64,000 nucleotides of DNA from Formosa algae (GCF_001439665.1 NZ_LMAK01000063.1:1-64000); one strand, 5' to 3'. Shown: positions 1-9,004, numbered from the stretch's first letter. Notes: generated by a model not told the origin, from the sequence alone. A program made the numbers and translations.

Positions 1-361
1 AAATTATATAAAATATTACAAGTTTAAAATAGAGATTAAAATCGAAAATCACCTGAGATAAAAACAGTATGTATTTATGTTTTTAGGTGTATGGCTTTTG
101 AAAATAAATTAGGCAGTTAAGACGTAATTCTGGAGCTCTTATACCTATCAATAATAAGTAATAGGATTTAAAGTGGCTGCAATATGCTATAATAATCTTA
201 ATTGGCATAAAAAAAGTGCAATACAAATTGATGAATTTTAGAATGTCTCTCATCAAAGTAATGTTAAATACGATTTCATTTTCATACATATTTTATAACT
301 TTAATAACTGAAGCGGTTTAATAAGCTATTAAAGAATCGCTATTTAAAAAGGATAAAATGC
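1..361. other. Intergenic stretch before the SDR gene
   Basis: This very AT-rich stretch holds no gene I can support. A 68-codon open frame on the minus strand (83-289) has a hydrophobic, low-complexity translation and resembles no family I know, so I left it out. A short inverted repeat, TTTAATA at 317-323 and TATTAAA at 327-333, lies about 30 bases before the SDR start and could be an operator, but such repeats are frequent in AT-rich DNA. The stretch presumably carries the SDR promoter, though I see no convincing TAnnTTTG element. Confidence 0.4.
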
Positions 362-1054
362 ATGAGAAATTATATAGTTATTGGAGGGTCTTCTGGAATT
401 GGTGAACAAATTGTAAATGTACTCGAGGCGGAAGGTTCCAACGTTAATGCAACTTACCATACTCAGGCTGCTCAAGATCGGGAGCACGTAAAGTACATAA
501 GTTTTGATGCCATAACAGATACTCTAGACTTAGATGATTTGCCAAGTGAAATTCATGGTTTAGCATATTGTCCCGGAAGTATTAATTTAAAACCGTTTCA
601 TCGTTTTAAAGAAGAAGATTTTGTAAACGATTTTAAACTTCAGGTTACAGGAGCAATTAAAGTGATACAAGATCTTTTGCCTAGATTAAAAGCAAGCGGA
701 GATGCCTCTTTGGTATTGTTTTCTACAGTAGCTGTACAACAAGGTTTTAGTTTTCATTCGCAAGTCTCTATATCTAAAGGCGCTATCGAGGGATTAACCA
801 GAGCTTTAGCTGCAGAATTAGCACCAACCATTAGGGTTAATGCGATTGCACCTTCTCTTACAGATACTAAATTGGCCGGTCGTTTATTAAGCACTCCAGA
901 AAAAAAAGAGAATCAATCTAAAATGAATCCATTAAAAAAAGTAGGAGACCCTTTAGATATTGCTAAAACAGCTCAGTTTTTATTATCGCCAAATTCATCT
1001 TGGATTACAGGACAAATTCTTCATGTAGATGGAGGTGTTTCGGCCATAAAATAG
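362..1054 (+). CDS. SDR family protein with substituted catalytic Tyr
   Basis: Short-chain dehydrogenase/reductase fold, 230 aa, a normal length for classical SDRs. The N-terminal Rossmann dinucleotide motif GGSSGIG is at residues 8-14, and the usual C-terminal stretch with PSLTDT and GQILHVDGG follows. In classical SDRs the active site is Ser-x12-Tyr-x3-Lys. Here the Lys is present (K139), the Ser position is S121/T122, but the Tyr position is Val (V135, in VSISK). NAD(P)H binding is therefore likely, while ordinary carbonyl reduction is doubtful; it may be a non-classical SDR or a binding protein. It converges on oxyR with only six bases between the genes. No signal peptide; cytoplasmic. 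Confidence 0.85.
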   Translation: MRNYIVIGGSSGIGEQIVNVLEAEGSNVNATYHTQAAQDREHVKYISFDAITDTLDLDDLPSEIHGLAYCPGSINLKPFHRFKEEDFVNDFKLQVTGAIKVIQDLLPRLKASGDASLVLFSTVAVQQGFSFHSQVSISKGAIEGLTRALAAELAPTIRVNAIAPSLTDTKLAGRLLSTPEKKENQSKMNPLKKVGDPLDIAKTAQFLLSPNSSWITGQILHVDGGVSAIK

Positions 1055-1060
1055 TTGAAT

Positions 1061-1984
1061 TTACCTCCAATTAATTTTAATAAATCGTTCGTTTTTAGTG
1101 AACGATTTTGGGGTGTGTTCTAGTATTTCTATACGTAAAGCATCTAGTAATACATCTTTAGAAAATGTGTGATGGGTTACTAAACTCACTTCTCTAATGG
1201 GTTTAGGTGCTGCAAAATGAATAACTTGTCCACCGTCATTTGTGTCTATGGCCATTTCTGGTACTAACGTAAATCCGCCGTAATGATCTACCATTTTTTT
1301 CAATGCTTCAATAGAGCCACTCTGGAATTGTATAGATTTATTGTTTTTATGTTGTCCGCATATATTCAGCACCTGATTTCTAAAACAATGTCCTTTTTCT
1401 AAAAGCCATATATTTTCCAATTGTTCTATTTCATGCACAGAAATACTGGACTTTTCTCCTTCAAAAAAATCTTTGTGTCCGTAAAATATAAAAGGCTCGT
1501 TGTATAGTTTTGTCTCTCTTATAAAAGGTTCGTTCAACGGCGTTACCAAAATACCAATATCTATTTCTTTTTTCTGAAGCGCGAGTATAATCTGGTCGCT
1601 TTCTAGTTCTTCAATTTTTAAAATGGTATGGGGATATTTTTTAGAGAATTCGCCAGAAATTAAAGGGATTAAATACGAAGAAATAGTTGGAATTACAGCC
1701 ATACGGAATTCGCCTTCTAAATTGTCTAATTCAATATTTACCATATTTTTTAGTTCGCTTACTTCGCGTAAGATTTCTTTAGATTTTAAAATAAAGATTT
1801 CTCCTAAATCTGTCGGTTTTATGGGGAATTTACTCTTATCGAAAATTAAAAATCCGATTTCTTCCTCTAGTTTCTTCACCTGAATGGTTATTGTGGGTTG
1901 CGTTACAAAGCATTTTTCTGCAGCTGTAACAAAGTGTCTATAAGTGTCTAAGGCGATTACATACTGTAGTTGCTGTAAGGTCAT
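1061..1984 (-). CDS. oxyR: OxyR-type LysR peroxide regulator
   Basis: LysR-type activator of 307 aa. An N-terminal winged helix-turn-helix spans roughly residues 1-60 (LQQLQYVIALDTYRHFVTAA start), followed by a periplasmic-binding-protein-like sensor domain. The redox pair of OxyR is visible: GHCFRNQVLNIC places Cys200 and Cys209 nine residues apart, as in E. coli OxyR Cys199/Cys208. Oxidation by H2O2 forms the disulfide and switches on peroxide defence genes. The gene is divergent from the catalase gene at 2095, with about 110 bases between them, the classical arrangement for a regulator and its target. I could not identify an operator confidently in that gap. Confidence 0.92.
   Translation of the reverse strand: MTLQQLQYVIALDTYRHFVTAAEKCFVTQPTITIQVKKLEEEIGFLIFDKSKFPIKPTDLGEIFILKSKEILREVSELKNMVNIELDNLEGEFRMAVIPTISSYLIPLISGEFSKKYPHTILKIEELESDQIILALQKKEIDIGILVTPLNEPFIRETKLYNEPFIFYGHKDFFEGEKSSISVHEIEQLENIWLLEKGHCFRNQVLNICGQHKNNKSIQFQSGSIEALKKMVDHYGGFTLVPEMAIDTNDGGQVIHFAAPKPIREVSLVTHHTFSKDVLLDALRIEILEHTPKSFTKNERFIKINWR
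1082..1108. terminator. Hairpin between convergent SDR and oxyR, inside oxyR codons
   Basis: A perfect 9-base inverted repeat, AAATCGTTC at 1082-1090 and GAACGATTT at 1100-1108, has a 9-base loop. It lies in the last codons of oxyR, just past the SDR stop. On the plus strand it ends in a short T run, so it may terminate the SDR transcript from within the oxyR coding sequence. The short T tract makes this only moderately likely. Confidence 0.35.
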
Positions 1985-2094
1985 TCTAGTGTCTGTATTA
2001 ATTTTTACAATGCAAGTATATAAAGTATTAATTTGATTTATAAGTGCTTGTGATTGAATTTTACACCATCCTTATAAATAAAATTGATATAAAA

Positions 2095-3615
2095 ATGATG
2101 AAAAAATTAGCAACGCTTTTTATGCTGTCTTTCGTTTGGATTGGGTTCTCTCAAACTAACGAAACAATAACAACAAATGGAGGAGTACCTGTTGGAGACA
2201 ATCAAAACTCGAAAACTGTTGGCGAATATGGTCCAGTATTATTAGAAGATATTTATTTAGTTGAAAAATTAGCTGCTTTTGATAGAGAGCGTATACCAGA
2301 ACGTGTGGTACACCCAAGAGGTGCTGGGGCTTCTGGATATTTTGAAGCGACTAAAGATATGTCTCCTTACACAAAAGCAGTATTGTTTTCTGATGCGGGA
2401 AAGAAAACAGATTTAGCAGTACGATTTTCTACTGTAATCCATGGTAAAGGATCGCCAGAAACAGCGAGAGATCCTAGAGGTTTTGCAGTAAAGTTTTATA
2501 CAGAACAAGGGAATTATGATATAGTAGGTAACAATTTGCCAATTTTTTTTATTAGAGATGCTATTAAATTCCCTGATATGGTGCATTCTTTAAAACCTTC
2601 TCCTGTAACGAATAAACAAGATCCGAATCGTTTTTTCGATTTCTTCTCACATGTTCCAGAATCTACGCATATGATTACAAGATTGTACACCGATTTGGGG
2701 ATTCCTAAAGGGTATCAATACATGAATGGTAGCAGTGTGCATGGTTATAAATGGATTAATGCAGCAGGAGAAGTAACTTATGTAAAATATTCGTGGGTGA
2801 CTAAGCAAGGAGAACAAAATTTAACGGTTGAAGAAGCGTCAATTCAGCAAGGTAAAGACTGGCAACATGCAACCATGAGTTTGCGCAAAGATATAGCCGA
2901 TAAAAACTTTCCGCAATGGGATTTGTATGTACAAATGATTAAACCAGAAGACATACATAGCTTCGATTTTTGGCCTTTAGATGCTACCAAAGATTGGCCA
3001 GCAGATCAGATTGAAAAGATTAAGATTGGGACAATGACCTTAAATCAGAATCCTGTGAATTATTTCGAGCAAGTAGAAAGTATTGCCTTTTCTCCAGGTG
3101 CTTTAATTCCGGGTGTAGAACCGTCTGAAGATAAATTGTTACAAGGTCGTTTATTCTCGTATTTCGATACGCAAAGACACCGTTTAGGTCCGAATTTTTT
3201 ACAGTCAGAAATTAATAAGCCATTACAAGATCCTAAAAATTACAATTCAGATAGTTGGAGTAGTGCTGGAAATAAAAGATTTGATAATCCAGATGTAAAC
3301 TATCAGCCAAGTAGTAAAGCGGCTTTAAAAGAAGATGCACAATACAAGCAGGTAGAAACTACACTTACTAATGTAACTATCACGCAAAAGAAGATTTCTA
3401 AAACAAATGATTTTGCTCAAGTAGGAGATTTTTATAGATCACTTACTAAAGTAGAACAAGATCATTTAATTAAAAACTTAGTTGGTGATTTGGGTCAGGT
3501 TACAGATAAAAATATTCAAAAAACCATGATTGGCTATTTCTATCAATCAGACAGAGATTACGGTATGCGTGTAGCAAAAGCCTTAGGTTTCTCTCAGAAA
3601 GATTTTATGAATTAA
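2095..3615 (+). CDS. katA: Heme catalase with signal peptide
   Basis: Mono-functional heme catalase (2 H2O2 to 2 H2O + O2), 506 aa from the ATG at 2095; an in-frame GTG at 2044 would add 17 residues in front of the signal peptide and is less likely. Residues 1-20 form a Sec signal peptide ending IGFSQ, so the enzyme probably acts in the periplasm. Distal heme residues are His73 (VVHPRGAGASG) and the Asn of VGNNLPIFFIRD (about 147). The proximal heme-ligand Tyr is Y356 in RLFSYFDTQRHRLGPNF. Divergent oxyR suggests peroxide induction. The downstream ankyrin gene probably belongs to the same function, although a terminator-like hairpin lies between them. Confidence 0.95.
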   Translation: MMKKLATLFMLSFVWIGFSQTNETITTNGGVPVGDNQNSKTVGEYGPVLLEDIYLVEKLAAFDRERIPERVVHPRGAGASGYFEATKDMSPYTKAVLFSDAGKKTDLAVRFSTVIHGKGSPETARDPRGFAVKFYTEQGNYDIVGNNLPIFFIRDAIKFPDMVHSLKPSPVTNKQDPNRFFDFFSHVPESTHMITRLYTDLGIPKGYQYMNGSSVHGYKWINAAGEVTYVKYSWVTKQGEQNLTVEEASIQQGKDWQHATMSLRKDIADKNFPQWDLYVQMIKPEDIHSFDFWPLDATKDWPADQIEKIKIGTMTLNQNPVNYFEQVESIAFSPGALIPGVEPSEDKLLQGRLFSYFDTQRHRLGPNFLQSEINKPLQDPKNYNSDSWSSAGNKRFDNPDVNYQPSSKAALKEDAQYKQVETTLTNVTITQKKISKTNDFAQVGDFYRSLTKVEQDHLIKNLVGDLGQVTDKNIQKTMIGYFYQSDRDYGMRVAKALGFSQKDFMN

Positions 3616-3630
3616 TGCTTAAAAATATAA

Positions 3631-3662
3631 AAAAAGAGGATGTGTAACATGTCCTCTTTTTT
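3631..3662 (+). terminator. Rho-independent terminator after the catalase gene
   Basis: An A-rich arm with AGAGGA (3635-3640), then TCCTCT (3652-3657) and a T run, forms an A/T-extended hairpin about 15 bases past the catalase stop. It may be leaky, since the ankyrin gene starts 15 bases later. Confidence 0.7.
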
Positions 3663-3676
3663 AAACCTAATACACT

Positions 3677-4192
3677 ATGAAATATATATTTATACTACTT
3701 ATCCTTCTTGTTGGAACAACCAGTTACAGTCAGTCGGTTTTTGATGCGTCTAGAAGTGGCGATTTAGAAAATCTTAAGGCACTCTATGCTGCAAATCCTA
3801 CAGTTGTCAATTCAGCCGATAGTAAAGGATTTACGCCTTTAATTTTAGCTGCATATAATAATCAAACAGCTATTGTAAGCTATTTATTAGAAAATGGTAG
3901 CGATGTAAATGCAAAAGATCTCTCAGGCAATACAGCTTTAATGGGTGTGTGTTTTAAAGGGAATCTAGCTATCGCCAAAATGCTTATCGATAATGGTGCT
4001 AATGTAAATCAGCAAAATTTTAATGAGGCTACAGCTTTAATTTATGCTAGTACGTTTGGCCATACAGCTATTGCTGAATATTTACTTAAAAATAAGGCAA
4101 ATACAAGAATTACAGATAATAGAGGGAATACTGCATTAAAACATGCTGAAATGCAAGGAAATTCTGAAATCATTGCCCTTCTTAAATCATAA
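3677..4192 (+). CDS. Exported ankyrin-repeat protein
   Basis: 171 aa. A Sec signal peptide (residues 1-19, ending TSYSQ) is followed by about four ankyrin repeats filling the mature protein, with typical G-x-TPLxLA, TALMGVC and TALIYAS stretches spaced about 33 residues apart. There is no other domain. Ankyrin proteins sit next to catalases in several bacteria: AnkB with KatB in Pseudomonas aeruginosa, and Cj1386 of Campylobacter, reported to help deliver heme to KatA. The matching export signals on catalase and ankyrin protein suggest a comparable partner role in the periplasm. That role is inference from context. Confidence 0.88.
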   Translation: MKYIFILLILLVGTTSYSQSVFDASRSGDLENLKALYAANPTVVNSADSKGFTPLILAAYNNQTAIVSYLLENGSDVNAKDLSGNTALMGVCFKGNLAIAKMLIDNGANVNQQNFNEATALIYASTFGHTAIAEYLLKNKANTRITDNRGNTALKHAEMQGNSEIIALLKS

Positions 4193-4352
4193 TTGTTAAT
4201 TATTTCAATGTTTTGAGTCATAAAACACTATATTTTAAATAAAAGATAAATTTATCCTTTGAAAAAAGCCCTTATGTAAGTAAAAAAGTAGGAAAATAGG
4301 CAGTATTTTTGCAAACTAAATCTGACAAATTAATTTAAAGCAAAAATAAATA

Positions 4353-6599
4353 ATGAGAAAGCCCTTGTTGTTATCATCGCCTACTTTTCAATTTTTAATA
4401 TGTGTTTTTGGTATAGTATTTAGCTCTCAAATGTTTGGTCAGAAGGAGATTAACGTTAAATATGTGTCTGGAGATTCATTTAAAATTGATGGTGTTTTAG
4501 ATGAGCCTATGTGGCAAAATGCAATTCCTACAAGTAATTTTACCGAGTATTTTCCTACAGATAATAAGGAAACAGCCTATCAGACAGAAATAAGTATGCT
4601 TTATAACGAAGCGTATTTATATGTAGCGATTAAAGGATATGCTCCTGGAGAACAATATAAAACACCGTCTTATGAGCGTGATTATAGCATAAGTGGTGCA
4701 GATATTGTTAATTTAATGTTTGATACCTACAGCGACCGTACCAATGCCTTTTTATTTGGTATAAACCCATTTGGGGTATTGCGGGAAGGTATTATTTATG
4801 GTGGTGGTGTAGATGGGGATTTAGATTTAAATTGGCACACAAAATGGATTGGAGAATCTAAAATTTATGAGGGTTATTTTATTTCTGAAGTAAAAATCCC
4901 GATGTCGGCTTTTAAATTTAAAGAAGGTGTAGATAGATGGAAGTTCAATACAATGAGATCAGACACCCAATCTAACACCAAAAGTTCTTGGTCAAAAGTT
5001 CCGCAGAATCTGAATCAATTTAATCAAGGTTTTTTCGGCGATTTAATTTTTGAAAGACCACTAAAGCAAACCAAAAGTCCGATTTCTGTTATTCCTTATG
5101 TAACGCCTTCATTTAATAAAGATTATGTGAATAATGAAGAGTCTTTCGAGTTTAAAGCTGGTTTTGATGCTAAAATACCTGTTAAAAATAGTTTTATGTT
5201 AGACTTGACTGTGAATCCTGATTTCTCTAGTGAAGATGTTGCTGCAAGTCAGAATAATGTTACTCAATTTGAAATTAAACAAGATGAAACACGTCAGTTT
5301 TTTATAGATAATGGTGATTTATTTAATGGATTTGGAGACACAAATAATGCTCTTCCTTTTTATTCTAGACGTATTGGTGTAGATACCGATAATGACGGAA
5401 ATACTGTTATTGTAGATGTTAATGCTGGAGCAAAATTTACTGGAAAAATAAATAATAAACTAAGAATTGGAGCTTTAGATGTGCAAACCGGAGGAGGTAA
5501 AGGCGACTATATTCCTGCAAATAATAATTTAATTGTTGCAGCAGAACATAAAATACTTAAAAAATCTAATGTGAGTGCATTTTTTGTAAACAGACAAGCA
5601 ACTAATTACGACGATGTTTATGAAGGTGTGCCGGATTCTATAAGTAGAAAAACAAGATATAATCGTGTTGTTGGTTCAGATTTTAATTTCTTTTCTGAAG
5701 ATAATACTATAGACGCTCTTGTATATGTGCATAAATCTTTTACTCCAGGGATATCTACTAATGCAATTTCTGCAGGAACAGATTTAAATGTTGAAAAAAG
5801 AAAATATTCTCTTGGTTTAACAACCCAGTATGTAGATGAAGGATTTCAGTCAGACCTTGGTTACACTAAACGTGTAGACATATTAAGAGCAAATCCTAAT
5901 GCAAAATTTAGACTATATCCTGAAAATGGTACTATAAATACAATTGAATTTAGTGCGAGCAACAATTCATATTGGAGAGCTTCAGATGATTTATCTCCAA
6001 GGGAAATATATAATGCAGCATATGTAAAGTTTAATTTTACTAGTGGGGCCATGCTCTCTCTTACGGGAAACAATAGTTTTATTCGTTTAAGTAAGGCTTT
6101 TGATCCGGTAGGAACATCTGATGACGCTATTTCTTTGCCAATAGGCGATTATAATTATAATGATTTAGAATTAGGTTTTCAATCCGATAAAAGAAATGCT
6201 CTTTGGACAGAAGGTTCTGCGATGTATGGAGCTTTTTACAACGGTCATAAATTTACTGCAGATGTAACGTTTCAATACAGATTTCAGCCGTACTTTACAT
6301 TAGAATTACAGGCACAATATGACGATATACAATTACCAGAACCCTACTCTACAGATCAATTATGGTATTTAGGGCCAACATTTAATTTTACATTCACTAA
6401 AAGTTTATTTTTCAAAACAGATATACAGTACAGTTCTCAAGCAGAAAGCTTTTTGTTGGTCTCTAGGTTGCAGTGGCGATATGCTCCGTTGTCTGATATA
6501 TTTTTAACTTATAATGATGTGAAAACAACTTCGCCATACGAACCAGTACAAAAAGGAATTTATTTAAAAATTAATTATTGGTTCGATATTAATAGATAA
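4353..6599 (+). CDS. DUF5916-type outer-membrane beta-barrel protein
   Basis: 748 aa. A signal peptide (about residues 1-29, ending SQMFGQ) is followed by a CBM9-like beta-sandwich (about 35-240, with FKIDGVLDEPMWQNA, the usual opening of this family). A long C-terminal part of aromatic-rich alternating beta strands ends in a terminal aromatic-x-aromatic stretch (NYWFDINR), as expected for an outer-membrane barrel. The architecture matches DUF5916 proteins, common in Bacteroidota and of unknown precise function; transport or binding at the outer membrane is inferred. It is transcribed alone, about 160 bases past the ankyrin gene and closed by its own terminator. A TAttTTTG element at 4304-4311 may be its -7 box. 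Confidence 0.82.
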   Translation: MRKPLLLSSPTFQFLICVFGIVFSSQMFGQKEINVKYVSGDSFKIDGVLDEPMWQNAIPTSNFTEYFPTDNKETAYQTEISMLYNEAYLYVAIKGYAPGEQYKTPSYERDYSISGADIVNLMFDTYSDRTNAFLFGINPFGVLREGIIYGGGVDGDLDLNWHTKWIGESKIYEGYFISEVKIPMSAFKFKEGVDRWKFNTMRSDTQSNTKSSWSKVPQNLNQFNQGFFGDLIFERPLKQTKSPISVIPYVTPSFNKDYVNNEESFEFKAGFDAKIPVKNSFMLDLTVNPDFSSEDVAASQNNVTQFEIKQDETRQFFIDNGDLFNGFGDTNNALPFYSRRIGVDTDNDGNTVIVDVNAGAKFTGKINNKLRIGALDVQTGGGKGDYIPANNNLIVAAEHKILKKSNVSAFFVNRQATNYDDVYEGVPDSISRKTRYNRVVGSDFNFFSEDNTIDALVYVHKSFTPGISTNAISAGTDLNVEKRKYSLGLTTQYVDEGFQSDLGYTKRVDILRANPNAKFRLYPENGTINTIEFSASNNSYWRASDDLSPREIYNAAYVKFNFTSGAMLSLTGNNSFIRLSKAFDPVGTSDDAISLPIGDYNYNDLELGFQSDKRNALWTEGSAMYGAFYNGHKFTADVTFQYRFQPYFTLELQAQYDDIQLPEPYSTDQLWYLGPTFNFTFTKSLFFKTDIQYSSQAESFLLVSRLQWRYAPLSDIFLTYNDVKTTSPYEPVQKGIYLKINYWFDINR

Positions 6600-6680
6600 G
6601 CCTCCTTACAATAATTACATTATAAATAGAAGACAAATAAAAATTTGTATATAGGTTATAAGGTTAACCATATCAAAATT

Positions 6681-6710
6681 AAAAACGAACATCACTGTTC
6701 GTTTTTTTTT
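6681..6710 (+). terminator. Strong terminator after the DUF5916 gene
   Basis: AACGAACA (6684-6691) and TGTTCGTT (6696-6703) form a perfect 8-bp stem with a 4-base loop, followed by an unbroken T run. It separates the DUF5916 gene from the sigma-factor locus. Confidence 0.88.
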
Positions 6711-7108
6711 GTTGTTTAAGTTTTAAAATAAATAAGATTTATTTTAAAAAATGTTGTCTATAACATGGCGTTTATTTGCTTTTGTTATTATAGGGTTAAT
6801 CTTGTTTTTAATTTACAATTCGCTATAGAAACAGCGTAACAATATGTAGAATTCCTACGGTATTTGTAGGCTATAGTTAGGTTTGTTGAAGAAAAACCGT
6901 ACATAATAGAAGGGAATTAAGATGTGGAATTAACAAAATTTATAAATTAATTTTAATAAAAGATTAACTTTACTTCATTATTTTGTTAATCTCGTTTTTT
7001 TTGTTAAAAACTTAAAAATTCGGTCTATAGACCTGTAATGATTTACTTAATTTAATGTGTAGCAGTTGCTGCATTGTAAATTCAACTACAATAGTAAATC
7101 GAAAGTTT
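6711..7108. other. Upstream region of the sigma-factor locus
   Basis: About 400 bases of AT-rich sequence with no supported gene. It holds two structures. AGATTAAC (6961-6968) and GTTAATCT (6985-6992) form an 8-bp inverted repeat followed by a T-rich run. GGTCTATAGACC (7022-7033) is a perfect 12-base palindrome with half GC content in an AT-rich setting. The promoter for the sigma factor is expected here. If the sigma-factor frame starts at 7055, the last 54 bases are coding. Confidence 0.5.
7022..7033. promoter_or_regulatory. Perfect palindrome upstream of the sigma-factor gene
   Basis: GGTCTATAGACC reads the same on both strands. It stands 21 bases before the earliest possible ATG of the sigma factor (7055) and is the only GC-containing palindrome of this length that I noticed in the region. 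A dimeric regulator or an ECF promoter element could use it; I recognise no known binding motif. Confidence 0.35.
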
Positions 7109-7786
7109 ATGCAAGAATATGGAGAATTAGCTTTGGCTCTAGTCGCAAAAAACAATATTGATATTGATTCGTCTGTTATTAATCAAGTACCGGAATCCAG
7201 TGCAAATATTATGCATTCTGAAGAGAAATCGGACGCTGTAATCTGGAAACAATTAAAGGAGGGGAATAAGTTGGCTTTGGGAGAACTATACGATAGATAT
7301 GTAAACATATTATTTTCTTACGGTATGTATCATTCTAAAGATAGAGGCTATGTTATGGATTGTATTCACGATTTATTTGTAGACCTGTTTAAGTATAGAA
7401 ATAACTTGTCTAAAACAGATAATGTAAAATATTATTTATTTAAGTCGCTTAAACGAAAAATCAATAAAAAATACAATAAAAAGAATGCTTCTGTGTCTTT
7501 AGACGAATTTGATTATGAGATTGATGCCATGACCAAAAAGCATTCAGATTCTTGCGAAAAAGATATCATAACTGAAGAGCATATTTCTGAACGTAATAAA
7601 AAGTTAAGAGATGCCATGAAAACGTTAAGTGATAAGCAACGCAAAGTTTTAGCACTTCGATTTGAGGAAGAAAAAACGTATGAAGAAATTTCTGAAATGA
7701 TAGGCGTTTCTGTACAATCTGCAAGAACCTCAATTTACCGCGCAATTAAAGCTTTAAGAAAGTTGAATTTCTTTTTTCTATTCTAG
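7109..7786 (+). CDS. ECF-type RNA polymerase sigma factor
   Basis: Sigma-70 family factor of the group that pairs with FecR and SusC in Bacteroidota. Region 2 begins around IWKQLKEGNKLALGELYDRY; region 4 is the helix-turn-helix LSDKQRKVLALRFEEEKTYEEISEMIGVS with SVQSARTSIYRAIKAL. The frame opens at 7055, but the first 18 residues look unlike coding sequence. I give 7109 (225 aa), which has an AG-rich stretch before it. An ATG at 7211 would give 191 aa, closest to the usual family length, so the start is unsettled. The fecR gene follows after about 115 bases. It probably directs transcription of the susC locus when the receptor signals. Confidence 0.85.
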   Translation: MQEYGELALALVAKNNIDIDSSVINQVPESSANIMHSEEKSDAVIWKQLKEGNKLALGELYDRYVNILFSYGMYHSKDRGYVMDCIHDLFVDLFKYRNNLSKTDNVKYYLFKSLKRKINKKYNKKNASVSLDEFDYEIDAMTKKHSDSCEKDIITEEHISERNKKLRDAMKTLSDKQRKVLALRFEEEKTYEEISEMIGVSVQSARTSIYRAIKALRKLNFFFLF

Positions 7787-7900
7787 AAATCAACCGCTTT
7801 TCCAATTAAAGTTAAAACTTTATGTCTATATAAAGTAAAAAAGTTACTATTAATAACAGAGGGAGTTTTTTAATATTACTAATACAGCATACAACACATT

Positions 7901-8956
7901 ATGAAAGATAATGGATCTAATAAAGTCAAAATTTTACCTATAACTAATTTAGAGAAGGTGGCTTTAAAAAATAAAATATTTCATTCGGTCGATAAGCTCG
8001 ATCAGAAAAAGAAACACAAAGGTTTAGCTATGGGGTTAGCGTTTTCGTTAGTGTTTTTGGCAGGGAGTTTTATTTATTTTTATAATGCGCCAACTACATC
8101 TATAACAGACATTGTAAATACAACAGAACAAATAGATTTTAGTAAATCTAACGAGGTTGTTTTAATCTTGGGTGATGGGGAAAACTTAAAAATAGGTGAA
8201 GACGAAAGTTCTATCAATTATTCAAATTCGGGGAGAACATTAACCATCGGAGACTCGAAAGAAATAGAACAAGAAACGTCTAGAAATAATAAAACATCGT
8301 ACAATACGCTTATAATTCCTTACGGAAAACGTTCTAAAATTAATCTATCAGACGGAACTGTAGTATGGTTAAATTCAGGATCAAAACTTGTGTATCCTGT
8401 GGCATTTAATGGCGATAAAAGGGAGATTTATTTAGAGGGGGAAGCCATTTTTGATGTGGCTCACGATAAAAGTCATCCTTTTATAGTAAAGTCTAAAGAC
8501 CAGGAAGTTGAGGTTTTAGGAACCGTTTTCGGTGTCACAAGCTACTCTGAAGAAGAAGCGGTTAATACTGTTTTAAAAAGTGGAAGTGTAATGATTAGTT
8601 ATCACAACAATCCTAAAACGCAGAAATACTCAGATAAGATTAAAATTACACCGGGTACAAAAGCAACGTATAATAAAGCGACTCAAGGTATAGTTTCAGA
8701 AAAAGTAAATGTTAACAATTATTTTTCTTGGAGAGATGGAGTGTTGGTGTTTCAAAATAACGACTTAGAACATGTAACAAATAGAATTTCTAGATATTAT
8801 AATATTGATATTGATATTAAAAATGAAGATTTAGCCAAAGAGAGTTTTTCTGGGTATTTAGATCTAAATGAAAATATAGAGAAGGTAATTCAAAATATAA
8901 GCGCAAGTACAAACATGAGTTATACAATTGAAAAAGATAAAATAATAATTAATTAA
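7901..8956 (+). CDS. FecR-family anti-sigma factor
   Basis: 351 aa. A short cytoplasmic N-terminus (1-40) that would hold the sigma factor is followed by one membrane helix (about residues 41-61) and a periplasmic FecR domain (about 135-245, with LSDGTVVWLNSGSKL and EGEAIFDVAHDKSHPFIVKS). A C-terminal DUF4974 domain lies at about 275-351. In this family the periplasmic part senses the STN domain of a TonB-dependent receptor and releases the sigma factor. The SusC downstream carries such an STN domain, completing the three-part trans-envelope switch. Confidence 0.93.
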   Translation: MKDNGSNKVKILPITNLEKVALKNKIFHSVDKLDQKKKHKGLAMGLAFSLVFLAGSFIYFYNAPTTSITDIVNTTEQIDFSKSNEVVLILGDGENLKIGEDESSINYSNSGRTLTIGDSKEIEQETSRNNKTSYNTLIIPYGKRSKINLSDGTVVWLNSGSKLVYPVAFNGDKREIYLEGEAIFDVAHDKSHPFIVKSKDQEVEVLGTVFGVTSYSEEEAVNTVLKSGSVMISYHNNPKTQKYSDKIKITPGTKATYNKATQGIVSEKVNVNNYFSWRDGVLVFQNNDLEHVTNRISRYYNIDIDIKNEDLAKESFSGYLDLNENIEKVIQNISASTNMSYTIEKDKIIIN

Positions 8957-9004
8957 TCCTAAATAGTTTTATGAAGTAAACAATTATTTGAATTAGTCTT
9001 AAAG

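Noticed and set aside
83-289. 68-codon open frame on the minus strand before the SDR gene
   Set aside because: Hydrophobic low-complexity translation, no family resemblance, no start signal; expected by chance in AT-rich DNA.
2044-2094. GTG start extending the catalase by 17 residues
   Set aside because: The extension would bury the clear signal peptide that begins at 2095.
1985-2094. OxyR binding site between oxyR and the catalase gene
   Set aside because: Expected from context, but I could not find a convincing ATAG-type spaced motif by eye.
4209-4227. Terminator after the ankyrin gene (TGTTTT / AAAACA)
   Set aside because: Only six A/T-dominated pairs and no T tract; too weak to call.
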